A stretch of DNA of 64,000 nucleotides from the NCBI RefSeq assembly GCF_014171575.1, contig NZ_CP050453.1, positions 2,046,001 through 2,110,000 of the forward strand, read 5' to 3'. Of this stretch, positions 34,992-46,848 are shown one piece after another; within the stretch, counting starts at the first letter, position 1; each line of letters opens with the position of its first letter. The translations under genes and the position numbers were made by a program. This DNA is from Microbacterium sp. Se63.02b (GTDB lineage Bacteria; Actinomycetota; Actinomycetes; Actinomycetales; Microbacteriaceae). Under the pieces are notes generated by a model. The model was given only the letters and a program-made list of their open reading frames with translations. It searched no databases and was not told the origin of the DNA.

Positions 34992-35816
34992 TCAGAGTGC
35001 GGCGCGCATGGCGGAGACAACCGCCTGCTCGCCGGGGAGCGCGATCGTGGGGTCGCCGTGGCGGAAGATGCGGATCTGACGTACAGCCTGATGCAGGAGC
35101 ATCCCGAGTCCGGATACGACGGTGCCATCGCCCCACCGCGACGCGAGCGCCGAGGGCCACGGCGCGTAGGCCGCGTCGAACAGCACGCCGCCGGTCTCTG
35201 CCAGCGCGGAGGCGGAATCGATGGGGAGCTCCGTGCCGCTGGGCAACGTGGCGATCGTCAGCTCGACGGCCGCCGGTACGTCGTCGAGCGAGCTGGTGTC
35301 CACGACGACGCCGGAACGGGCACCGAGGGCCCGCAGTCCGGCGGCACGCTCCGGCCGCCGAGCTCGCACCTCGACATGGGTCGCGCCCATCTCGGCCGCC
35401 GCGACGAGCGCAGACGCCGCCGTCGCTCCCGCACCGAGGATGCGCACGGATCCGACCCGGGTGATTCCCGCTTCGCCCAGCGCATCGACGATGCCGCCGA
35501 CGTCGGTGTTGAAGCCGACGGGAGCGTCGCCGAGGAGCAGCGTATTGACCGCCCCGCTGAGTTCCGCGTGGCGATCCTTCGTTGCGGCGACTCGGAACGC
35601 CTCCTCCTTCAACGGCATCGTGAGCGAGAGGCCACGCCACGTCGCGTCGAGTGCGCCCACCGTGGAGCGGAACGCCTCGGCAGACACCTGCCGCCGACCG
35701 TACTCCCAGTCCAGTCCGAGCACGCGATAGGCGGCCGCGTGCAGATCCGGGGACTTGGAGTGCGCTATCGGGTCGCCCCAGACGGCGAGTCGGTTCCCGG
35801 TCAGCCTGCCGCGCAT
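34992..35816 (-). CDS. aroE: Shikimate dehydrogenase
   Basis: NADP-dependent reduction of 3-dehydroshikimate. About 274 residues; [18 protein letters not shown] at the N-terminus binds substrate, [11 protein letters not shown] carries the catalytic Lys, [14 protein letters not shown] is the dinucleotide loop and [13 protein letters not shown] follows. The ATG at 35816 overlaps the mltG end by 16 bp; a longer start at 35855 is possible but less likely. The spacing to aroC is about 60 bp. Confidence 0.92.
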   Translation of the reverse strand: MRGRLTGNRLAVWGDPIAHSKSPDLHAAAYRVLGLDWEYGRRQVSAEAFRSTVGALDATWRGLSLTMPLKEEAFRVAATKDRHAELSGAVNTLLLGDAPVGFNTDVGGIVDALGEAGITRVGSVRILGAGATAASALVAAAEMGATHVEVRARRPERAAGLRALGARSGVVVDTSSLDDVPAAVELTIATLPSGTELPIDSASALAETGGVLFDAAYAPWPSALASRWGDGTVVSGLGMLLHQAVRQIRIFRHGDPTIALPGEQAVVSAMRAAL

Positions 35817-37300
35817 CCGCCGTTGTCCGGGTTGTCTCGGCACCACGCACGCCACTTCTCGACGCCGGCGAGATGCTCCTCGTAGGTCTCGGAGAACTGC
35901 GTCTCACCCGTGGCCAGGTTGACCGTCACGAAATACAGCCACGGTCCGTCCGCCGGGTGCATCGCGGCATCGATCGCCGCATCGCTCGAACTCGCGATCG
36001 GAGTAGCCGGAAGGCCCGTGTGGTAGTACGTGTTCCACTCGTTGGGATCTTCCAATGCCTCGGCCGAGCTGGACACGACACCCTGGTGCAAGGTGCCGTA
36101 GCCGTACTGCGCCGTCGAGTCCATCTGCAGCTTCATGTCGATGTCGAGGCGATTCTGGATCACCCGCGAGACCTTCGCGAAGTCATCCGTCCGGCCCTCA
36201 CGCTGGATGATCGAGGCGATCGTCAGCACGCGCTGCGCGTCCCCCTCCGGCACGCCGGCCTTCGTGAGCGACTCGCGCGTCCGGTCCACCATGCGCTGGA
36301 TCACCTGGGTCGCGGTGACGTCGGGATCGAACTCATACTTCGCCGGGAACAGCCAGCCTTCGAGGCTCGGCGCGTCGACGCCGTACACGGAAGGGTCCTT
36401 GACCGCGGCCTCGAAGTCGGCGAGGGGGATGCCGAGCGTGTCGGCCATCGTGGGCAGCGACGAGACGATCGTCGCCCCCTCCGACATCAGCACCGTGTTC
36501 GCCATCTTGTTTCCGTCGTCCTGCAGAGCCGCGAGAGCGGCCTCGGCCGTCATCTTCTGCTGAAGCCGGTACACGCCGGGGTAGAAGGTCACGGCGACGT
36601 TCTCGTCGACGAGGTAGTCGTAGAACACGTCCTCGGTCTTCGTGACGCCCGCTTCGTAGAGCGCGCTCGACACCGGAGAGCCCGTGTCGCCGCTCTTGAT
36701 CGTGACGAAGGCCTCACCGGTCGCCAACCCCGGCTCCCAGTCCTTCGGCTCGCCCCACCCCATCGCGTCGGCGATCTTGTCGCCGTACGTGTTCGCCACC
36801 CACACCCCGGCGGCCGCGATGCCGCCGAGGATCGCAAGGACGATGATCAGGGCGATCAGACATCCCTTGCGGCGCTTCTTCTTCGGCGTCGTGTCGACGT
36901 GGTCGTCGTGCGGGGCGAAGAGGTCGTCCAATCCACCGCCGATGACCGGCTCGGGAGCGTCGGACACGGTGGGGGCCGACGCCTCGGACGGGATCCGGGG
37001 AACGGCACGGGTGGGAGTGTCCGCAGCGTCGGCGGACGCACGGACCGGGATCGGCGACGGGCCTCCGGCATTCGAAGGGATGGCGCCGTCGGCGGAGGCC
37101 CGCACCGGTACCGGGGACGGCTCGGGGGCCGATCCTGGCGCACCCGCTGCTGCTTCGCGGGCGGCGCGGCGCGATCCTGGCGCAGGCGCGCTGTTGTCGA
37201 CGGTCGGGATCTGTCGAGTCGGCTCCGGGAGGTTCTCGAACAGGTCGCCCAAGCGCGATTCGGGGTCGTGCCGGGGGGTAGCGCTGTCACGTTCGGACAT
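35801..37300 (-). CDS. mltG: Endolytic murein transglycosylase MltG
   Basis: Cleaves nascent glycan strands, ending peptidoglycan elongation. 499 residues: about 180 residues of disordered cytoplasmic Pro/Ala/Ser-rich sequence, a KKKRRKG stop and one transmembrane segment ([22 protein letters not shown]), then the YceG-like extracellular domain with the catalytic Glu in IASIIQREG and [20 protein letters not shown] near the end. Starts 2 bp after the ruvX stop. Confidence 0.94.
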   Translation of the reverse strand: MSERDSATPRHDPESRLGDLFENLPEPTRQIPTVDNSAPAPGSRRAAREAAAGAPGSAPEPSPVPVRASADGAIPSNAGGPSPIPVRASADAADTPTRAVPRIPSEASAPTVSDAPEPVIGGGLDDLFAPHDDHVDTTPKKKRRKGCLIALIIVLAILGGIAAAGVWVANTYGDKIADAMGWGEPKDWEPGLATGEAFVTIKSGDTGSPVSSALYEAGVTKTEDVFYDYLVDENVAVTFYPGVYRLQQKMTAEAALAALQDDGNKMANTVLMSEGATIVSSLPTMADTLGIPLADFEAAVKDPSVYGVDAPSLEGWLFPAKYEFDPDVTATQVIQRMVDRTRESLTKAGVPEGDAQRVLTIASIIQREGRTDDFAKVSRVIQNRLDIDMKLQMDSTAQYGYGTLHQGVVSSSAEALEDPNEWNTYYHTGLPATPIASSSDAAIDAAMHPADGPWLYFVTVNLATGETQFSETYEEHLAGVEKWRAWCRDNPDNGGCAAG

Positions 37301-37302
37301 CG

Positions 37303-37772
37303 TCAGGCGGGCTCCTCGTCGGACGGGATCATGGCACCGGCCGGGTTTCCGGTGCTCTTCTCCATGTCGATCGCCTGCTGCAGAAGCACCACGGCGGCGA
37401 CCTGATCCACAATGCTACGAGACTTCTTCTGAGATCTCCCGGAACTGCGCAACGCCGCGTGCGCCGTCACCGTGCTCAGCCGCTCGTCGACCAGCCGGAC
37501 GGGAACCCCGCTGCGCCGGTGCAGAGCCGCAGCGAAGTCCCGCGCGTCGATGGTCGAGAGAGTGTCGGCGCCCTGCATGTTGACCGGCAATCCGACCACG
37601 AACTCCAGCAGGTCATACTCGCCCGCGATCTGCAGGATGCGGTCGATCGACGCCTCGTCGCGCGGCACGGTCTCCACCGGAACCGCGAGCATCCCGTCGG
37701 GATCGCAGCGTGCGACTCCGACCCGCGCCCTGCCGACATCGATGCCGAGCCGCACCCCGCGGCGGAAGCCGC

Positions 37773-37776
<4 letters not shown>
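37303..37776 (-). CDS. ruvX: Putative pre-16S rRNA nuclease / Holliday junction resolvase-like RuvX
   Basis: YqgF-family RNase H-fold nuclease. 157 residues with LGIDVGRARVGVA, FVVGLPVNMQG and VRLVDERLSTVTAHAAL plus the final SIVDQVAAVVLLQQAID; the acidic residues of the site are present. The GTG start overlaps the alaS stop as GTGA. The order alaS-ruvX-mltG-aroE is standard in actinobacteria. Confidence 0.95.
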
Positions 37777-40433
<2,657 letters not shown>

Positions 40434-40486
40434 AGGGGTGCCGGGTGTCCTTGCGTGAAGATGCCGCGCCGGAGCGCTGCGGTGGT

Positions 40487-40675
40487 TCAGTTGTCGCCCG
40501 GCTCCGTGAGCCGTGCCTCCTGCTCGCGGTAGGCATCGCCGAGGATCGCGGTGAACCCGTTGATCCTGGCATCGACCTCGGCGAGGATGTCGTGGCCGCG
40601 AGGGTCCTTGTTCATGAAGTGAGCCGCGACGAAGCCGCCGATCACGCCGATCAGGAACCACAGCACGTTCTTCAT
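40487..40675 (-). CDS. Small membrane-anchored protein upstream of alaS
   Basis: 62 residues: an N-terminal transmembrane segment (NVLWFLIGVIGGFVAAHFM) followed by a 40-residue polar helix (GHDILAEVDARINGFTAILGDAY). It lies between rpsD and alaS, where actinobacteria usually have one or two such small proteins. Function unknown. Confidence 0.65.
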   Translation of the reverse strand: MKNVLWFLIGVIGGFVAAHFMNKDPRGHDILAEVDARINGFTAILGDAYREQEARLTEPGDN

Positions 40676-40733
40676 GTCGCCATCCTTGCCTTTACCCGCG
40701 AGGGCGCGGTGCCTCCATCGTATGCGGAAACGA

Positions 40734-40765
40734 CAGGAGGCGTCGGGAATCCCCGACGCCTCCTG
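40734..40765 (-). terminator. Terminator hairpin after rpsD
   Basis: A perfect 14-bp stem (CAGGAGGCGTCGGG / CCCGACGCCTCCTG) with a 4-base loop, 22 bp past the rpsD stop. On the minus strand it is followed by GTCGTTTCC, a weak T-rich tail. Strong intrinsic terminator candidate. Confidence 0.75.
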
Positions 40766-40786
40766 CCTGTGTTCTCTGTCGCTGGA

Positions 40787-41416
40787 TCAGCGAGCCGCGT
40801 AGTACTCGACGACGAGCTGCACTTCGCAGGTCACGGGGACCTCAGCGCGCTTCGGACGACGAACCAGACGCGACTGGAGCTTGTCGAGCTCGACCTCGAG
40901 GTAGCCGGGAACCGGGGGCAGGACCTCGGCGTGACCGCCGGCTGCTGCCACCTGGAAGGGCTCGGTGCCCTCGCTCTTGGCCTTGACGTGGATGAGCTGA
41001 CCCGGCTTCACGCGGAACGACGGGCGGTCGACGAGCTGGCCGTCGACGAGGATGTGACGGTGCACGACGAGCTGGCGAGCCTGCGCGGTGGTGCGGGCGA
41101 AGCCCGAACGCAGCACGAGCGCGTCGAGACGCATCTCGAGCAGCTCGACCAGGTTCTCACCGGTCAGACCGTCGTGACGACGGGCCTCGTTGAACGTGTT
41201 GCGCATCTGCTTCTCGCGGATGCCGTACTGCTCGCGCAGACGCTGCTTCTCACGCAGACGGACGGCGTAGTCGCTGTCTGCCTTGCGCTTGGTGCGGCCG
41301 TGCTCGCCCGGAGCGTAGGGACGCTTCTCGAGGTAGCGGGCGGCCTTCGGGGTGAGAGCGACGCCGAGGGCGCGGCTGAGACGCACCTTGCGGCGGTCCT
41401 GGGACTTCGTGGTCAC
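40787..41416 (-). CDS. rpsD: 30S ribosomal protein S4
   Basis: Primary 16S rRNA-binding protein of the small subunit. Intact, 209 residues, with the S4 RNA-binding domain LEMRLDALVLRSGFARTTAQARQLVVHRHILVDGQ in the middle. The N-terminal zinc cysteines are absent (KVRLSRALGVALTPKA), so it is the zinc-free form. Here it is monocistronic, away from the main ribosomal operon, and closed by a hairpin terminator. Confidence 0.97.
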   Translation of the reverse strand: MTTKSQDRRKVRLSRALGVALTPKAARYLEKRPYAPGEHGRTKRKADSDYAVRLREKQRLREQYGIREKQMRNTFNEARRHDGLTGENLVELLEMRLDALVLRSGFARTTAQARQLVVHRHILVDGQLVDRPSFRVKPGQLIHVKAKSEGTEPFQVAAAGGHAEVLPPVPGYLEVELDKLQSRLVRRPKRAEVPVTCEVQLVVEYYAAR

Positions 41417-41597
41417 GAAGTTATCCTTCCGATGACGTGGTCGCGTCTTTCACGACTCACGGACGTATCGTCCGCGTTCTGCCTTGGAGCGCACGCCGGG
41501 GCGCCAGCAAGGTGTGGTGTGAACGAGGAGATGCCCGAAAACTCGGTTTCGAGCCGCTCAAGTCTAACAGATCGTGATTCCCGCGCCGATCGCGCCC

Positions 41598-42979
41598 TCA
41601 GCGGTCGCCGAGGATCCGGCGGATGCGTTCGAGCCGTGAGCCGATGTCGCGCTCGGCGCCGAGGTTCTTGGGTTCGTAGTAGTGCTTGCCGTCGAGCTCG
41701 TCCGGCAGGTACTGCTGCGGGACGATGCCGTACTCGCTGTCGTGCGAGTACCGATAACCGCGACCGTGTCCCAGCCGCTTCGCGCCGGGGTAGTGCGCAT
41801 CGCGCAGGTGCAACGGGACGCGCCCGAAGCCGCCGGCGCGGATGTCCGCGATCGCGGCATCGATGCCGACGTACGCGGCGTTGGACTTCGCCGTGGTCGC
41901 GAGGTAGACCGTAGCCTCGGCGAGCGGGATGCGCCCCTCGGGCATGCCGATGAACGCGACCGCGTCGGCGGCGGCGACCGCGATGCCGAGGGCCTGGGGG
42001 TCGGCGAGCCCCACGTCTTCGGAGGCGGAGATCACGAGACGCCTCGCGATGAAGCGCGGGTCTTCTCCTGCCTCGATCATGCGCGCGAGGTAGTGCAGCG
42101 CCGCATCGGGGTCGGAGCCCCTGATCGACTTGATGAACGCGCTGATCACGTCGTAGTGCTCATCGCCCTGCCGGTCGTAGCGCAGCAGCGCTTTGTCGAC
42201 CGCCTGCGCGACGTCGTCGGCCGAGACCTCCGGTACGACTCCCCGCCCTCGGCCGTCGCATCGCCCTCGTCTTCTCCGGCGTCGCGTTCGGCCGAGGTCG
42301 CATGAGAGAGCGCGACCGCCGCTCCGGCCTCGAGCCCGGTGAGCGCGCGCCTCGCGTCACCGGAGGCGAGGCGGACCAGCGACGCCCGCGCTTCGTCGCT
42401 CAGCACGACGGCGCCGTTGAGTCCGCGCGCATCCGAGACGGCGCGGTCGACGAGCACACCGATGTCGTCGTCGGTGAGCGGCTGGAGCGTCAGCAGCAGT
42501 GAGCGCGACAGCAACGGCGAGATCACCGAGAACGAGGGGTTCTCCGTGGTCGCGGCGATGAGGATGACCCAGCCGTTCTCGACGCCGGGAAGCAGAGCGT
42601 CTTGCTGCGCCTTCGTGAAGCGGTGGATCTCGTCGAGGAAGAGGATCGTCGTCTGCCCGTACAGATCACGCTGCGTGATCGCCTCCTGCATCACCTCTCG
42701 CACGTCCTTGACCCCCGCGGTGATCGCCGAGAGCTCGACGAACCGGCGCCCCGACGAGCGGGCGATCGCCTGAGCGAGGGTGGTCTTCCCCGTGCCGGGC
42801 GGACCCCAGAGGATGATCGACACCGCACCGGGCGAATTCGCCTCCGGATCGGCGAGGGCGACGATGGGAGAACCTGCGCGCAGAAGGTGGCGCTGCCCCG
42901 CGACCTCGTCGAGCGAGACCGGACGCATGCGCACGGCGAGAGGCGTCTGCCCGGAGAGCAGCGCGGCAGGGGACGTCAT
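41598..42979 (-). CDS. rarA: Replication-associated recombination protein A (apparent frameshift)
   Basis: AAA+ ATPase of the RarA/MgsA/WRNIP1 family acting at stalled forks. Walker [15 protein letters not shown] at about 59-66, Walker [11 protein letters not shown], sensor TTENPSF. The C-terminal part has [25 protein letters not shown] and ends with the tetramerisation region. The frame breaks in CCCC 42241-42244; one more base restores [23 protein letters not shown]. Confidence 0.94.
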
Positions 42980-43084
42980 CCCTCCAGGCTACCGGCGGCT
43001 GCCGACACTTCGGGCAACGCACCGACGTCCCGGTAGGCTCTCTCCCGACGTCGCGCACCGGCGTCGGGATGGGAGATCCAGGGC

Positions 43085-43393
43085 ATGGCCGCACGCGGTT
43101 CGAAGAACGCACAGGCGCGCACCTCGGCGGAGCGCGCGCGACTGCACACCGCCCGCACGCAATGGCATGAGGGGCAGATCCGACGTCGCGTCCGCGACAA
43201 CACGATCGCCGCGATCGCCGGCGGCCTCATCGTGGTCGCTGCGATCGGCAGCCAGGTCGTGCACGCTCAGGTGACCGCACCCGAGCCGACCCCGACGCCG
43301 ACCGTGGAACCGGAGCCCACTCCCTCAGTCGACCCTTCCGCGACGCCGACCGAGACACCGCTCCCCGACAGCACGGAGACTCCGGCCGGATAG
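43085..43393 (+). CDS. Small membrane-anchored protein with Pro/Thr-rich tail
   Basis: 102 residues: a basic, polar N-terminus of about 40, one transmembrane segment (TIAAIAGGLIVVAAIGSQVV), then an outside tail made almost only of Pro, Thr, Glu and Ser (EPTPTPTVEPEPTPS). No catalytic motif. The tail looks like a cell-wall spacer. Ends 18 bp before the convergent reductase gene. Confidence 0.65.
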   Translation: MAARGSKNAQARTSAERARLHTARTQWHEGQIRRRVRDNTIAAIAGGLIVVAAIGSQVVHAQVTAPEPTPTPTVEPEPTPSVDPSATPTETPLPDSTETPAG

Positions 43394-43411
43394 CCGAGCG
43401 TCCTGGCGGCT

Positions 43412-44655
43412 CTAGCCCCGCACGGGAAGCACGTAGGACGCGGGGTCCTCTTCCAGACGGGCGCCGACGAGTGTGCGAAGTGCGCCGTACGCCGACGCGT
43501 CTCCCACCAGGATCCCGCCCAGCAGGGTGTGCGCATCTTCGGCGAGCACCAGCTTCCGGTAGACGCCCGCGACGGGATCGGCGTAGAGCACGTCCACGGC
43601 ATCCGGTGTCCGTGTCAACGCATCACCGAAGCTCGCGACCTCGACCCCTGCCACGGTCGCCGCCGCCGATTCGTCCGATCCGATGAACGACCGCGTACCG
43701 CCGAGCAGTCGTTCGGCTGCGACCTCCGCCATGTCGTAGGCCGCACCGGTACGACCCGCGCGACGACCCTCGAAAAAACAGGCGACGTCGCCGATCGCGA
43801 GCACGGCGGCGTCCGAGGTACGGCATCCTTCGTCGATCACGACGCCCCCGCGCGGGTGGACCTCGATGTCGGCATTGCGGGCGAGCTCGTCACGCGCCCG
43901 CATCCCGACCGTGAACACCACGACGTCCACCCTCTGGAACGATCCGTCCTGGAACTCGATCGCCGTGACGGCTCCGGACTCGTCCGGGTCGATCCTGGTC
44001 ACCCTGGTGGCCGTGCGGACGGCGATGCCCCGCGCCTGGAGATGCCGCTTGACGATGCTTCCCGCTGTGACGTCGAGCTGCGCATCCATCAGTCGCTCCG
44101 CATACTGGACGACGGTCGCGGCGATCCCCATCGTCTGCAACGCCCCCGCCGCCTCGAGCCCGAGAGGACCACCGCCGACGACCACGCCGCGGAGAGAGCG
44201 TCCCAGTTCGTCGCTGCGGGTCCGCACGAACCGTCGCAGATCTTTCGCGTCGTCGATCGTCCGGTAGGCGAAGCACCCAGGCAGCGCCGCCCCTCGACCG
44301 CGACCCTGGCGGAGTACGCCCCCGTCGCCAGAACCAGCATGTCGTACCTGTACACGCGACGGGATCGCGTACGCACCGTCTTCGCACGACGGTCGATGCG
44401 CAGCACACGGTCGTCCAGGATCACGGAGACCCGGTCGTCCTCGAATGCCGGACACGGCAACCGGAGGTCGCCTGCCGCGGCGCCGAGGAACAGCTCACGC
44501 AACCGGGTGCGGTCGTACGGCGGGCGATTCTCATCCCCGATCACCGTGACACGCACCGGCGCCGACTCTGACGCCACGAGCCGCGCGACGAACCGTTGCG
44601 CGGCCATCCCCGCTCCGACGACGACGATCTCGAGGGGTGACGGTCGGGTCGACAT
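43412..44655 (-). CDS. NirB-like FAD/NAD(P)H oxidoreductase (apparent frameshift)
   Basis: About 415 residues of the pyridine nucleotide-disulphide oxidoreductase class II fold. FAD site IVVVGAGMAAQRFVARL, NAD site GVVVGGGPLGLEAAGAL, and FAD-binding TSDAAVLAIGDVACF. It resembles the N-terminal FAD domain of assimilatory nitrite reductase (NirB) but lacks the siroheme/4Fe-4S domain, and no nirD or nitrate genes are near. The frame breaks in CCCC 44290-44293; one more base gives VEGAALPGCFAYRTIDDA. The ATG at 44655 has AAAGGAG 8 bases upstream. Confidence 0.85.
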
Positions 44656-44881
44656 CAGGGCAGCTCCTTTCACCGGCGGTCATGCCGTCGCCCCTGACGC
44701 TATGCGCGTCGTGTTTCCCGAATGTCACGGAATGTGTTTCCTGCGGGTGAACGATCTGCGACGCTCCTGGACGAGGGTGCTCGGTCATCGGACGAGACGA
44801 TCCGACGGCTTCCGGTCGGGCGTACTAGGCTGAGCCTCGTCCTTTCCGCCTCCCGCGGCCTGACCGCGCAAGGAGAATCAC

Positions 44882-46233
44882 GTGTCTGCCAACGAGCCCT
44901 CGAAGCCGACTCCCCCCGTCCCCGCACCGCCGGCCGTGCCGATGCCGCGAAAGGCGCCGAGTCCGGCTGCCGTCGCGTCCGTCGCTCCGGTCCCGGCCGC
45001 GTCATCGACATCCGCCGAATGGGGCCGCGTCTCCGACGACGGCACCGTGGAGGTCCGCGAAGGCGAGACCTGGCGTGTCGTCGGCCAGTACCCGGATGGC
45101 ACCCCGAAGAAGCGCTCGCTTACTTCGTGCGCAAGTTCGACGACATCGCCTTCAAGGTGCGCGCCCTGGAACAGCGTCAGCAGTCCGGCGGCGCCTCTGC
45201 GAGCGATCTTGCGAAGCAGGCAGGGCACCTCATCGACGAGGCGACCGACGCCGCCGCCGTCGGAGACCTGGCGGGCCTCCGCGAGCGTCTGAACGCACTC
45301 ACCGCCTCGCTCTCCGAAGCGACGGAGCAGGAGGCGCAGCAGGCGAAGGAACTCGTCGACAAGGCGATCGCCGACCGCACCGCTCTCGTCGAACAGGCCG
45401 AAGCCATCGCGGCGCGCGACCTCAGCAAGGTGCAGTGGAAGCAGGTCACGGCCGAGCTCGGCGAGCTGTTCGACGCCTGGCAGGCCCAGCAGCAGGGCGG
45501 CCCCCGGCTCTCCAAGGGGATCTCGCAGCAGCTCTGGAAACGGTTCCGCGACGCGCGGGCTGTCGTGGACAAGCAGCGGCGCGCGTTCTACTCCGAGCTC
45601 GACGACGCGCACAAGAGTGCCCGGGATGCGAAGACACGACTCGTCGAGCGCGCCGAAGCTCTGGCTCCTCGCGGAACGGACGGCATCCCCGCCTACCGCA
45701 CCCTTCTCGACGAGTGGAAGGCTGCCGGACGCGCTGGTCGGAAGGCGGACGACGCCCTCTGGGCACGGTTCAAGGCCGCGGGCGATGCCCTCTACGCGGC
45801 ACGGGCAGAACAGGCCGCTGCCGAGGAGGCCGACTCCGCTCCGAAGATCGAGGCACGCCAGGCGCTTCTCGAGGAGGCGAAGGCTGTCGCCGACGAATCC
45901 GACATCAAGCGTGCTCGCGCGCTTCTGACGCGGATCCAGCGTCAGTGGGACGAGATCGGCCGCATCTTCCCTCGGGAGAAGGAGCGGGCCCTCGACGACA
46001 AGCTCCGGGCGATCGAACAGGCGCTGAAGGGCCGCGAAGACGTCGACTGGAAGCGGAACAACCCCGAGACCAAGGCACGCGCGAACGACATGAGCTCGCA
46101 GCTTCTCGAGGCGATCGAGAAGCTCGAGGCCGAGGTCGCCGCGGCCGAGAAGGCCGGAGACAAGAAGGCCGCGAAGGCCGCCGCTGACGCGCTCGAAGCC
46201 CGTCGCGCCTGGCTGAGTGCCCTCGGCGGCTGA
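44882..46233 (+). CDS. DUF349 coiled-coil protein (apparent frameshift)
   Basis: About 450 residues. A Pro/Ala-rich disordered N-terminus and a short beta segment (TVEVREGETWRVVGQYPDG) precede long charged helices with repeated DUF349-type units (LLDEWKAAGRAGRKADDALWARFKAAGDALY, LTRIQRQWDEIGRI, ending EARRAWLSALGG). The frame breaks in CCCC 45102-45105; one more base gives DGTPEEALAYFVRKFDD. GTG start with AAGGAG at 6 bases. Function unknown; a conserved neighbour of relA in actinobacteria. Confidence 0.85.
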
Positions 46234-46293
46234 TCACTTCTCCACAGGTCTCCGCGACCATCGAGCACGCGGGGTGCGCTGCGCCAGACTGGC

Positions 46294-46848
46294 GTGGTGC
46301 ACCCCGCGTTCCTCTATCTGCCCGGCGAGCGATTGAGCCAGAGCGAACTCAGCGCCGCGCGCATCGACGGCCACGTGGTCGAGATGGGCGACGCATACGT
46401 CCCCGCCGACCTGGTGGAGGCACCGGACGTCCGAGCGAGCAGCATCGCCGCACTGATCCGTCCCGGCACCGCGGCGTCGCACCAGACGGCGGCATGGGTC
46501 CACGGTGCAGGTGATGCCCCACCAGCGGTGCATCACGTCAAGCGCAGCATCGACCGCAGGATACGCCTCGGCACCAGCTCTCGACTCGTCTTCCACGACA
46601 CGGTGCTCCCCGCGGCAGACATCGCCACGGTCGGCGGCATCGCGGTGTCCCGACCCGTACGGACGATGCTCGACCTCGCCACGACGCTGCATCGAGATCC
46701 TCGGGTCCTGGTGTGGATGCACCGCCTTGCGATCGTCTTCCCCGATGTCGCGGATGCCGCAGCGGACGCGCTCCACGAGTTGAGGCGCGTGCCGGGAAGT
46801 CGAGCCGGGCTGTCGGCGTTGCGGCGGGTCTCGGTCAGGAGGAGGTGA
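46294..46848 (+). CDS. AbiEi-like antitoxin-type protein, orphan
   Basis: 184 residues. It has the pattern of actinobacterial AbiEi/type IV antitoxin-like proteins: an N-terminal winged-helix-like region, an ALIRPGTAASHQTAAWVHG core and VGGIAVSRPVRTMLDLAT. No AbiEii nucleotidyltransferase lies beside it. GTG codons at 46294 and 46297 could both be the start. It converges on relA and overlaps its end by 14 bp. The assignment is by pattern only. Confidence 0.55.
   Translation: MVHPAFLYLPGERLSQSELSAARIDGHVVEMGDAYVPADLVEAPDVRASSIAALIRPGTAASHQTAAWVHGAGDAPPAVHHVKRSIDRRIRLGTSSRLVFHDTVLPAADIATVGGIAVSRPVRTMLDLATTLHRDPRVLVWMHRLAIVFPDVADAAADALHELRRVPGSRAGLSALRRVSVRRR

Noticed and set aside
41521..41566. 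Short hairpin CTCG-AAAC-CGAG followed by TTTT behind rarA, and TAGACT nearby
   Set aside because: The 4-bp stem is too weak to call a terminator, and the -10-like hexamer has no -35 partner.
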